Assembly (NCBI GenBank): GCA_020638695.1
Contig: JACKIB010000022.1
Location: 25,316-89,315 of the forward strand
Length of the DNA: 64,000 nucleotides
DNA from: Planctomycetota bacterium
GTDB taxonomy: Bacteria > Planctomycetota > UBA1135 > UBA2386
Direction: 5' to 3'
Numbering within the stretch: the stretch's first letter is position 1; each line of letters opens with the position of its first letter. Below are positions 46,134 through 54,499 of this stretch, in pieces. Below the pieces are notes generated by a model. That model saw nothing but the letters and a program-made list of their open reading frames with translations, did no database searches and was not told where the DNA came from. Made by a program: the position numbers and the translations under genes.

Positions 46134-47674
46134 CGACCGCGCACCTCCCGCAGCAGGCGGCGCAGCACGATCTCGCGCTGCCGCCGCCACCGCTGCCACC
46201 GGCGTGGCGGCGACGAGGTTCGCCAACTGCTCGAGGCGATCTGTGGCGTCGCGTTCATCGGATGGCCCACGGTGCACGCGCCACCCAGCGTCAGCCGTGC
46301 TCCGGTCGTGGTCTCGAGCACCAGGGGCACTCGCCGGTCCGCGTTGCCCACCGCGAACTCGCCGACCAGTTCGCACTGCGGCTCGGTGTCGCGCCGCCGG
46401 ACGTGGAACGCGTGCAGCTCCGACAGGGTCGGCTGCCACACCGGCGCACCGGCCGCCGTGGCGTGGGCATCGAGCTCGGCCCGCAGGCGGTCGAGCAGCG
46501 GCACCCGCAGCAGGTCGCCGATCGGATGGCCGTACAGCACCGCACACTCGCCGGCCGCGAGGGCCTGCCCGAGCCGCCCGGCGAAGTAGTCGAGGATGGT
46601 CGCTTCGGGCACCCCAGCGCGCGCCAGCAGCACCGGGCACACCGGGTGCACCGGGACCTGATCGCTCCCCGTCAATCGAGTCGGGTGGTCGTCGTACACC
46701 GCGCTGAATTCCGACGACCAGCGCGTTCCGCCGTCGTGGAGCGCTGCAGCGACTCCGCGGTGGAAGGTGCCGAACGGCGCCGCCGCGGCATCCGCGCGGA
46801 CGCCCCACTGCAACAGCAAGGCCGCCGCGCGCTCCAAGTTGGTGTGGTTGCGCCGGCGCGACCGGTAGGTGTAGTGGTGGAAGAAGTGGCTCTGCACCTC
46901 GTGGTGGCTGGTGGCCAGCGCACGAACCAGCGGGGCGCCGCCCTTGCGCGCGTGCCGCTCCACGTCGAGGAACCAGGTGGCGCGCAGGTCGGTGCGCTCG
47001 AGTGCTGTGCACAGCGCGTTGGTCGCCGGAGCGTCGAAGTCGTCGGCGTCGATCCGCAGTGCCAGGCCCCCGGCGAAACCGAGGGGGATACACGCGTTGC
47101 GGGCAAACGGCAGCCCGAGCGCGTGGTGTGCCTGGCGCAGCGCATTCTGCACCAGCCGGCGCAGCCCGCCGTGGTCGGTGCCCGACACGATCTCCTCGAC
47201 CACGTGGTCGGGAGAGATCGGGAAGGCGCGCAGCACCGCCGGCGCGCGGCGGGCGGCGTTGGCGCTGGGTAGCGGAAGGAGGAGTTCCGAGCCGCGGCCG
47301 AGTGGTGGCGGAATGTCGACCGGGCGATCGACCGCCGCGACCGGCATGGCGATCGCCGTACACCCGTCGAACAGCGGACCCGTGCCGTGCACGGTGCGCA
47401 GCCGGGGGGTACCGGGCGTGGTCGCAGAGCCGCGCACGACCACCATCCCGGCGCGCCGCAGGGGCTCGACGGAGGATTCGCCGTGCTCCGGTGGCACGAA
47501 CGCGACCCGCACCGAGCCTGGCGCCGCCGTCGGCTCCACCGCGGCCACGCCGACGCGCTGCAGCAGGTCGAGCCAATACGGGTCGGTGCGCGGTGGCACA
47601 ACGACCTTGCCGAGCGTCACGCGGGTGTGCTCGGCGGTCGCCGTGGAACGCGTGGACTGCAGTACCTGAGTCAT
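46130..47674 (-). CDS. NodB-like polysaccharide deacetylase-family protein with extra N-terminal domain
   Basis: A 514-residue protein. The first 190 residues (VTLGKVVVPPRTDPYWLDLL, VRVAFVPPEHGESSVEPLRRAGMVVV) are an extra domain I cannot name. From about residue 200 the NodB homology follows: LALRIDADDFDAPATNAL with D209-A-D211-D212 as base/metal motif, then ATWFLDVERHARKGG, HEVQSHFFHHYTYR as the metal histidine motif, and APFGTFHRGV in place of the usual RPPYG. A C-terminal beta-rich part follows (LTLGGACTVGHPM). It could remove N-acetyl groups from the polysaccharide, though the motif spacing is unusual. No signal peptide is seen, so action before export is possible. It overlaps both neighbours by 4 nt. 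Confidence 0.68.
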   Translation of the reverse strand: MTQVLQSTRSTATAEHTRVTLGKVVVPPRTDPYWLDLLQRVGVAAVEPTAAPGSVRVAFVPPEHGESSVEPLRRAGMVVVRGSATTPGTPRLRTVHGTGPLFDGCTAIAMPVAAVDRPVDIPPPLGRGSELLLPLPSANAARRAPAVLRAFPISPDHVVEEIVSGTDHGGLRRLVQNALRQAHHALGLPFARNACIPLGFAGGLALRIDADDFDAPATNALCTALERTDLRATWFLDVERHARKGGAPLVRALATSHHEVQSHFFHHYTYRSRRRNHTNLERAAALLLQWGVRADAAAAPFGTFHRGVAAALHDGGTRWSSEFSAVYDDHPTRLTGSDQVPVHPVCPVLLARAGVPEATILDYFAGRLGQALAAGECAVLYGHPIGDLLRVPLLDRLRAELDAHATAAGAPVWQPTLSELHAFHVRRRDTEPQCELVGEFAVGNADRRVPLVLETTTGARLTLGGACTVGHPMNATPQIASSSWRTSSPPRRWQRWRRQREIVLRRLLREVRGR

Positions 47675-48795
47675 GGTTCTGGGTGTGGGCGGGGTGCGAC
47701 GGCGGCCAGGCGCAGCAACACGAACGCGCCAGTGGCGCAGGTGACGAACTTGGCCCAGCGCGGCACCGGTTCGGACGGAGGAAGCAACAGCAGCAGCGCG
47801 GTCAGGGCGGTGACCGATGTTGCGGCACACAGGGTCCACGACACGCGCCGATGCGACATGCCGCGGAACAGCAGGCGGTGGTGGATGTGCCCGAGGTCGG
47901 CGACGCAGGTGGCGCGCAGCGCGTACTGCCAGCGGCCGCCGCGCAGCGCGGCAAGGAACCGACGCAGGAACGACTGCCCGGTGTCGAGCAGCGGCACCGC
48001 GAGCGCGAGTGCCGCGCCGCCGACGGTCAGCGCCGCGGCGCCCTTCGCGCAACCTGATGCCGAGGTGGCGGCGAGGGTGAAGCCGAGCAACAGCGAACCG
48101 GAGTCGCCGAGGAAGATCGTCGCCGGCTCGCGGTTGTGCCACAGGAACCCGGCGGCGCTGCCGCTGGCGGCGGCGAACAGCACCGCGGAGACCGGATCGC
48201 CGAGCCCGAGCACGAACAACGCCATCACGGCGCCGGACACCGTCACGACGCCGGCGCCGGCGCCGTCGACTCCGTCGATCAAGTTCACGGCGTTGGCGCA
48301 CACGAGAACCCAGATCACGGTGGCGGGAATCGACGCCGCGCCGAGTGCGAGTGCGCCGAGACCGGGCAACGTGATCACTTCGATGCGCACGCCGGCGGCC
48401 GCCAGCCCGAGGCCGAGAATCGCCATCCCGGCGAGCTTCTGCCCGGGTCGCAGCGAGCGCACATCGTCCCAGGCACCGAGTGCGCAGGTCAGGGTGGCGA
48501 GCACCAGGATCGGCCAGGCCACGCTCGGCTGCGGACCGCCGTCGGTTGCATCGACTCCCGGCATCGCGACCGTTGCACCAGCCCACAGACCGAGCAGCAC
48601 CGCGAGTCCGCCGAGCCGCGGCGTCGCATGGCGGTGCACGTGCCGGCCACCCGGCTGATCGACTGCGTTCCAGCGCCGAGCCAGGCCGCGCGCCAGGGGT
48701 GTGGCGAATGCGCTGGCAGCACCGGCGGCGCACGCGGCGAGGGCGCACACCAGCAGGTCAGCGCCCAGTCCGGAGATCCACGGAGTGGAGCTCAT
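47671..48795 (-). CDS. WecA/TagO-like polyprenyl-phosphate sugar-1-phosphate transferase
   Basis: A 374-residue protein with about 11 helices in the MraY/WecA superfamily. Key motifs are all present: PRLGGLAVLLGLW, GAWDDVRSLRPGQKL with the two metal aspartates, NAVNLIDGVDGAGAG, ATIFLGDSGSLLLG and, near the end, LGHIHHRLL. The enzyme starts repeat-unit synthesis by moving a sugar-1-phosphate (often GlcNAc-1-P) to undecaprenyl phosphate at the inner membrane. The ATG at 48795 overlaps the upstream stop. Confidence 0.9.
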   Translation of the reverse strand: MSSTPWISGLGADLLVCALAACAAGAASAFATPLARGLARRWNAVDQPGGRHVHRHATPRLGGLAVLLGLWAGATVAMPGVDATDGGPQPSVAWPILVLATLTCALGAWDDVRSLRPGQKLAGMAILGLGLAAAGVRIEVITLPGLGALALGAASIPATVIWVLVCANAVNLIDGVDGAGAGVVTVSGAVMALFVLGLGDPVSAVLFAAASGSAAGFLWHNREPATIFLGDSGSLLLGFTLAATSASGCAKGAAALTVGGAALALAVPLLDTGQSFLRRFLAALRGGRWQYALRATCVADLGHIHHRLLFRGMSHRRVSWTLCAATSVTALTALLLLLPPSEPVPRWAKFVTCATGAFVLLRLAAVAPRPHPEP

Positions 48796-51044
48796 CGCCG
48801 CACCCCGGACAGAAGCACCAATTCGCGCACCCAGGCGGCGCGGTTCCCCGCGACGGTGATCTCCAACCGTCCGCCGTCGCTGTCGGCCGGCAGCCGAAAG
48901 CGCTGCTGCTGCGGCAACGGGCACGGCGCGGTGCGCAGCGTCGTCCCGTCGAGCTGCACCCGAAGCGGCGCGCCGGTCGCGGTGAGTAGCAGCTCTCCAC
49001 CCGGCTCGCTGCAGCGGATGTTCGCGGCGACTCCCGGACCCGGGGCGATGCGCACCCCGTCGCCGGTAGAGGTCGGTGCGGCACGTCGATCGACGGGATG
49101 CAGCACGCGTGCTGCGGCGAAGCAGCGCCCGGGGGTGAGTCGCAGCGGCCCATCGGGTGTGGGCGCCTCGGCACGGTCCGTGGGTCGGGCGACGGGCGCG
49201 CGTTCGGCATCGGCCGCGTGCGGTGCGAGCGCGGCGATCCGTCCGCGCAGTGCCGCACGTTCGCTCGGGGCGACCAACAGCTCGGCGCGCCGAGTGGCGA
49301 CCGGCGCATCGCTGCGGGCCAGGCGACGTGTGCCGACGGCCAGCAGGAATGCGGCGTGGCGGTCGAACGGGTTGAGGTGCAGCGCCCGCTCGGCGTGGAC
49401 CACCAGTTCGGTGGTGTGGCCGTGGTCGCTGCGGTCGCGCAGCAGGCGGAACGCCGCACCGACCGCCGCGGCGCCGCTGCCGGCGTGCAGCTGCTCGGCG
49501 GTGGCGAGGGTCCGCAGCGCGAGCTCGGTGTTCCGCTGGTGCACGGCGGTGTCGCACAGGTGGGCCGCGCTCGCTTCGCGGAGCGCGAACACCGCGCCGA
49601 GTCCGAGCGCGACCATCGCCGGCCAGGTCGACCAAGCCGGAGCCGTTGCGCCGACCGCAGGCAGCGCGTGTGCCCGTGCCATCGCGCCACTGGCTGCTCC
49701 GCCGAGCGCCGCTGCCCAAAGGGCGAGCGCCGGGATCTGCAGGTCGAAGTCGACTGTCGCGTGCGCGCCCAGTGCCGCCAGCGCTGCGGTGAAGCCGCAC
49801 GCCAGGAAGGTCCGCCGGTCGCCACGCGCCGCACGAGTGCGGCGCAGCAGGTGTGCACCGACGACCAGCATCCCGCCGGCCACCAGTTGGACGCCGACCA
49901 CGCCGCCTTCGACCATGAGCTCGAGCGGATCGCAGTGGGCGTGTGCGATGTGACCGCGTACCTCCGGCACCTGGGTCAGGGCCGACAGGTCGGCATAGGT
50001 TCCGAAGCCGCAGCCGAGCAACGGGAAGCGGGCGAACAGCAGCAGCGCCGAACGCCACAGCAGAAGCCGCGTGCCGTCGGTCGACATCTGCTCGCCGAGC
50101 GTGGCGAACCGAGCCCACAACTCGTCGGGTAGCGCCGCCGCCACGAGCCCGACGCATCCCGCGGTCGCCAGCAGGCGCGCGGCGCGGTGGCGGATCGGCC
50201 GGCGGCGACCGAGCAGGAACGCGAACGTCGCCAGGCCCACCAGCAGTCCGAGCACCGCGCCGCGCGAGCCGCTGCGCAGCAGCGCAGCGCCGAGCACCAG
50301 CAACATCGCGACCACGTAGGTCTGTCTTCGCGCGTAGTCCGGTGCGCGGTGGTTGAGCACCTTGCCGCGACTGACCACCAGGCCGACACCGGCGAGGATC
50401 GCCATCACGAACAGCGCGGCCAGGTGGTTGCGGTTCAGGTAGGTGCCGAACACGTGGCGAGTCAGCGGTCGCTCGCCGGCGGGTGCGGCGCAGTTCGGAA
50501 CGATCTCGAGGAACGGGTGCGCCAGGAAGTCGACCGCCGCCACGGTGCCGACCAGCAGCAGTGTCCAAGCCGCGCGGTGCATCCGCCGCGCGTCGGCCAG
50601 CAGCACCGAGCCGAGCACGAACACCACCAGCAGCGCGAGCAGCTCGCGCGCCCGCGACAGGGTCCGCGCCGGTATCAGCGAACAGCTGCGGACGGTGTCG
50701 ACGCCGAGCACTTCGCGGGTCGTCGCATCGAGCGACTCTCGCCACGGCAGAACTTGGAGCATCGCGAGCAGCACCAGCAGCAGTAGCGGCACGGTCCCCG
50801 GACTCAGCGACAGCCGTGTGCCACGCAGCGCGAGCGTGGCGAGCGCAGCGCAGCCGAGCGCGCACAGGATGCCGGCGTACCCGGCGCGCCACTGCGGATC
50901 GACACAGCCGTTCGGCAGCGGTGCGGCGGCCAGCAGGAGCAACAACAGGGCCGCGCCCCACGATCCCGCGAGACCGTTCGGGTCGCCACCGCCGACACTC
51001 GACCGCGGGGCGAAGCCCCGGAGCGTGGTGGCGGTCGCGTTCAC
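48792..51044 (-). CDS. O-antigen polymerase/ligase-like protein with long soluble C-terminus
   Basis: A 750-residue protein. Residues 1-470 are about 12 helices with the Wzy_C signature: RHVFGTYLNRNHLAALFVM, LRSGSRGAVLGLLVG, the loop ARFPLLGCGFGTYADLSAL and HAHCDPLELMVEGGVVGV. Residues about 500-640 contain TPR-like helices (AVHQRNTELALRTLATAEQL, VVHAERALHLNPFDRHAAFL). Residues about 650-750 look like a beta-sandwich (GGELLLTATGAPLRVQLDG, GGRLEITVAGNRAAWVRELV). The C-terminal part could bind glycan or protein partners in the periplasm. The GTG start at 51044 overlaps the Wzc-like gene's stop. Confidence 0.8.
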   Translation of the reverse strand: MNATATTLRGFAPRSSVGGGDPNGLAGSWGAALLLLLLAAAPLPNGCVDPQWRAGYAGILCALGCAALATLALRGTRLSLSPGTVPLLLLVLLAMLQVLPWRESLDATTREVLGVDTVRSCSLIPARTLSRARELLALLVVFVLGSVLLADARRMHRAAWTLLLVGTVAAVDFLAHPFLEIVPNCAAPAGERPLTRHVFGTYLNRNHLAALFVMAILAGVGLVVSRGKVLNHRAPDYARRQTYVVAMLLVLGAALLRSGSRGAVLGLLVGLATFAFLLGRRRPIRHRAARLLATAGCVGLVAAALPDELWARFATLGEQMSTDGTRLLLWRSALLLFARFPLLGCGFGTYADLSALTQVPEVRGHIAHAHCDPLELMVEGGVVGVQLVAGGMLVVGAHLLRRTRAARGDRRTFLACGFTAALAALGAHATVDFDLQIPALALWAAALGGAASGAMARAHALPAVGATAPAWSTWPAMVALGLGAVFALREASAAHLCDTAVHQRNTELALRTLATAEQLHAGSGAAAVGAAFRLLRDRSDHGHTTELVVHAERALHLNPFDRHAAFLLAVGTRRLARSDAPVATRRAELLVAPSERAALRGRIAALAPHAADAERAPVARPTDRAEAPTPDGPLRLTPGRCFAAARVLHPVDRRAAPTSTGDGVRIAPGPGVAANIRCSEPGGELLLTATGAPLRVQLDGTTLRTAPCPLPQQQRFRLPADSDGGRLEITVAGNRAAWVRELVLLSGVRR

Positions 51045-53293
51045 GCCTTCGACTCCTCTGCCGCGAGCGCGGTCACCGCGGCGATCGCGGCGTCGAGTTC
51101 CGCGGTGTCCGGAATGAGGCTGTCCCCTTCGGGACCGGCCGAATTCGCGCGCGGAAGCGCCGGCACCGGCAGCGCGGCGTACGCCGGGTCGTAGGTGAAC
51201 TCGAGTGCTCCGGTGCGTTCGGCCTTGGCGTCGGCGCGATTGACGACCACGCCGGCGATTCGGCCCCCGACCACGCGCAGCGACTGCGTGGCGCGCTGGG
51301 CGAGCCCATGGTCGGTGGCGAATGCACGCACCACGAACACCGTGGCGTCGACCTGGGCGGCCAGCACACAGGCGTCGCTGACGCTGCCGACCGGCGGCGA
51401 ATCGAACACCACCAAGTCGAAGTGCTCGGCCATCTGCAGGCGGATGCCGCGGGTCAGTCCGATGCTCAACAGCTCTGCCGGGTTGGGCGGCACCACGCCG
51501 CAGGGCATCAGGTAGAGATTCGGTTCCGCCGTCTCGAAGCTGACGTGTTCGACCCGGCGTTCGCCTGCCAGCACACTGGTCAGCCCTTCGACGGCCTCGA
51601 TTCGCAGCGCGCGGTGCAGCCGTGGCCGGCGCATCTCCGCGTCGACCAGCAGCACGCGATGACCCGCGCGGGCGAACGACGCGGCGAGACTGATCGCGGT
51701 CAGGCTCTTGCCCTCGCCTGCCCGGGTGCTGGTCACCAACAAGGTGCGGAGCGGCTGCGCGGTGCCGAGCAGCAACTTCGTGCGCACCCCGCGCAGCGCC
51801 TCTGCGGTCGGTGAGTCCGGCGCGAGGGCCAGATCGTCGACCGTGGTGTCGGGACGCAACCCCAGGCGGATGTGCGGCAGCAGCCCGAGCACCGGCAAGC
51901 CCAGCAACCGCTCCGCCTCGGCTCCCGATTTGATCGTGCGGTCGAGCAAGTCGACCAGGAACGCCACGCCGGTACTGAGCAGCGCCCCGAGCAGCAACGC
52001 CAACGCCAGAGCCAACGCCGGCCGTGGTCGCACCGGACGCGCGGTGGACACCGGGCCACCGATCTCGTGCACGTTGCTGGTCGCATAGTTCTCCAGCACC
52101 TCGATTTCCTGCACCCGGGTCTGCACGGCGTCGAACAGTCGCTTGTGCTTGTCCGCCTCGTCAGCGAGCAGGCGGTAGCGCACCCGGTGGGCCTCGATCT
52201 CCTGCAGGTCCTCGGTCTGCCGGTGGATCCGGTTCTCGATGTCCTTGCGGCGTGCCTCGAGGCGCTCGTGGGCGAGCTGCAGGCTGCCGAGCACGGAAGT
52301 CGCCTCGCGCTGCAATTGGGCTTCGACCGCGGCGACTCGACTCCGCTGCTCGCGCACGCGGGGATGGCCGTCCTTGTACTTCGCCCGCAGGCGGGACAGC
52401 TCCATCGTCGCTTCGAGTAGCGCCAGCTTGCACTCGGCGATCAGTTTGCTGTCGAGCACCTCCGGCAGATCAGCCGCGGTGGCGCGTTCGACCATCGCGC
52501 GACTCGCGGAAGCGATCCGCGACGCGGATTGCGCCGCCTCCCGCTCGGCGATCGCCAGCTCGTCGACCAGCGCCGCCAGACGACGCCCGGCGAGACTCTG
52601 CTTGTCGTCGACCGAGACGATCCTGTGCGTGGTCCGGTACTGCTGCGCGGTGCGCTGTGCCTCCACCATGTTCTGGCGCAGCGCGCGGGCGTCACGGCGG
52701 AGATTGCGCAGGGCATGCGTGACGGCGGTGGTGCGGCGTCGCGCGGTGTCGGCGACGTAGGCGCGCACCAACGCGCGCACCATCTGTTCGGCAACCTTGG
52801 GCTCGGGGTGGTCGGCCTCGATGTCGACCAGCCGGCTCTTGCGCAGCGGGACGACTCGGCGCAGGCCAAGCAGGCCGCGCACCGGATCCCCCGACCCGGC
52901 GCTGGCGAACCAGCTGCGGTCGGCCTCGGGTAGCAGCTCGAGCGCGGCGGTGGCCACCGCGCGACTCTCGAGCAGCTCGTACTGGGTCAGGTAGTAGTCG
53001 TCATGGGCGGTCGCGGCGTCGGTAACCGATGCGGCGTCGAGCACCTTGTCGGCGCCGCGCTCGATCAGGATCCGCTGCACGGCCCGGTGGTACGGCGTCG
53101 CGGTGCACACGGCGAGCGCGGTGCCGACCACCACCGCGGCGGTGACGGTGACGATCCACCAGATGTGGGTCCGGCAGACACGTGACCATTCACGCAGGCT
53201 GAATGGATCCCGCGTCGCGGCGGGCGCCGGCGCGGCGGGCTCGTACGGAACGGGCCCTGCCGCGTCGGACGCAGCGTGTGCTCGAGGATGCAA
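51041..53293 (-). CDS. Wzc/CapAB-like chain-length regulator with BY-kinase-type ATPase domain
   Basis: A 750-residue protein. The N-terminal Wzz domain has a first membrane helix (HIWWIVTVTAAVVVGTALAV, about 43-64), then a long coiled-coil stretch (about 190-370) and a second helix (ALALALALLLGALLSTGVAF). The cytoplasmic ATPase region has Walker A STRAGEGKSLTAI with K529, Walker A' VLLVDAEMRRPR and Walker B LVVFDSPPVGS. The usual C-terminal cluster of tyrosines is missing; only FTYDPAYAALP is near the end, so autophosphorylation may be limited. It controls polymer length and couples synthesis to export. The TTG at 53293 is the first usable start, 27 bp after the Wza-like gene. Confidence 0.88.
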   Translation of the reverse strand: MHPRAHAASDAAGPVPYEPAAPAPAATRDPFSLREWSRVCRTHIWWIVTVTAAVVVGTALAVCTATPYHRAVQRILIERGADKVLDAASVTDAATAHDDYYLTQYELLESRAVATAALELLPEADRSWFASAGSGDPVRGLLGLRRVVPLRKSRLVDIEADHPEPKVAEQMVRALVRAYVADTARRRTTAVTHALRNLRRDARALRQNMVEAQRTAQQYRTTHRIVSVDDKQSLAGRRLAALVDELAIAEREAAQSASRIASASRAMVERATAADLPEVLDSKLIAECKLALLEATMELSRLRAKYKDGHPRVREQRSRVAAVEAQLQREATSVLGSLQLAHERLEARRKDIENRIHRQTEDLQEIEAHRVRYRLLADEADKHKRLFDAVQTRVQEIEVLENYATSNVHEIGGPVSTARPVRPRPALALALALLLGALLSTGVAFLVDLLDRTIKSGAEAERLLGLPVLGLLPHIRLGLRPDTTVDDLALAPDSPTAEALRGVRTKLLLGTAQPLRTLLVTSTRAGEGKSLTAISLAASFARAGHRVLLVDAEMRRPRLHRALRIEAVEGLTSVLAGERRVEHVSFETAEPNLYLMPCGVVPPNPAELLSIGLTRGIRLQMAEHFDLVVFDSPPVGSVSDACVLAAQVDATVFVVRAFATDHGLAQRATQSLRVVGGRIAGVVVNRADAKAERTGALEFTYDPAYAALPVPALPRANSAGPEGDSLIPDTAELDAAIAAVTALAAEESKA

Positions 53294-53320
53294 GGTTTGG
53301 TGAGTGAGTCCGGCGGCCGG

Positions 53321-54391
53321 CTAACGCAGGGCGTAGCCGACCGTGAAGATGCCGCGGAAGAACTCGAAGAGGCCGCGGCGGACCTTGCTACCGGAACTCT
53401 CGCTGAGCACGAGGACGTCTCCGGGTCGCATCTTCAAGTCGTTGGACGATCCCGCACCGATATTGGCGAGGTCGATGGGGATCGTGGTTCGTCCCTGCTC
53501 GGTGGTGCGGATCAGCACCGTGAGCGCGGGGGAAGCTTGGTCGCGCATCCCGCCGGCGAGGGCGATGCTGCGCAGGATGGTCATGTCGCCGCGGATCGGG
53601 AACGACCCGGGGTGGTGCACCATGCCGGTGACGAAGCACAGCGGCGCGGTTGGTACGTGCACGATGTCGCCGTCGTGCAATGTGCGGTCGAGGCGGAGAT
53701 CGCCGCGTTCGACGAGCTTGCGCAGGTCGACCTGGATCAGTCGACCTTCGCTGGCTGCGGTCGCGCTGTCGGCGAGCGGTCGCGCGGGTGGATCGGTGGG
53801 TGTTTGCGCGGCTGGCGCGGTAGCGCGTAGCACGAACACGCTGGCCCCGGCCTTGTCGGTCGGCCCACCGGCGCGCGCCAGGGCGTGCAGAAGCGTAGTC
53901 GCTTGGCGGTCGAGGTCGAAGCTGCCCGGGGTGCGCACCGCGCCGAGCACGGTGATGCGCCGCGCCTTGAACTCGGCCACGGTGACGTGCACCGATGGAT
54001 CGCGCAGGAAGTCCGCCGCCAGCCGCCGCTCGAGCTCCTGCTGCAACTCCGCGCAGGTCTGCCCGCCTGCGGGCACCGAGCCGAGCAGCGGGATTCGCAC
54101 CGCGCCGTCCTGGGCGACCCGCGTGCGGATCCGCTTGGTGCGGTTCGGCTCCTCGAGCTCGAACACTTCGACCTCGACCAGGTCCATCGGCCCGAGCCGG
54201 TACTCGTGGGCGGGCCGCGGCGGGAGCAGGGCGGCTTCCGGCAGCCGCGGTGCGGTGTCGGCGGCACGCGCCGATTCGACCAGGCGGGCGCGTTGGTTGA
54301 TCGTCGCCACCTGCGAGCAGCCGAGGAACGCAAGACACACCGCCGGCGCGAAGCCGGCGCGGAGGCGGCCGCGCCTGTGCTGTGGTTGCAT
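53321..54391 (-). CDS. Wza-like polysaccharide export lipoprotein
   Basis: A 356-residue protein. The ATG at 54391 has AAGGA close upstream and gives a signal peptide ending in LAFLGC with lipidated C25; another ATG lies 42 bp upstream without a ribosome site. The Poly_export (PES) domain YRLGPMDLVEVEVFELEE and RVAQDGAVRIPLLGSVPAGG is followed by SLBB-type domains (ITVLGAVRTPGSFDLDRQ and VTGMVHHPGSFPIRGDMTI) with a GDIVHVP and GDVLVLSES pattern. It forms the outer-membrane export channel for the polysaccharide. It is the first gene of the operon. Confidence 0.9.
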   Translation of the reverse strand: MQPQHRRGRLRAGFAPAVCLAFLGCSQVATINQRARLVESARAADTAPRLPEAALLPPRPAHEYRLGPMDLVEVEVFELEEPNRTKRIRTRVAQDGAVRIPLLGSVPAGGQTCAELQQELERRLAADFLRDPSVHVTVAEFKARRITVLGAVRTPGSFDLDRQATTLLHALARAGGPTDKAGASVFVLRATAPAAQTPTDPPARPLADSATAASEGRLIQVDLRKLVERGDLRLDRTLHDGDIVHVPTAPLCFVTGMVHHPGSFPIRGDMTILRSIALAGGMRDQASPALTVLIRTTEQGRTTIPIDLANIGAGSSNDLKMRPGDVLVLSESSGSKVRRGLFEFFRGIFTVGYALR

Positions 54392-54476
54392 GTCCTTCGA
54401 TCCTGCCCGTCGGAAGTCCGACGCGAGGGTCATCGGCGAATGCCCGACTCGGGATCAAGCCCGATCCGCTTGGCCG

Positions 54477-54495
54477 CGATCGGGAGGGCCGATCG
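54477..54495 (-). terminator. Hairpin downstream of pepN
   Basis: A 7-bp perfect stem CGATCGG / CCGATCG with a 5-nt loop begins 5 nt after the pepN stop. A second, weaker stem (GGATC / GATCC at 54452-54467) follows. No T-tract is present. It may end pepN transcription before the polysaccharide operon, whose promoter should lie between here and 54392. Confidence 0.45.
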
Positions 54496-54499
54496 GCGT

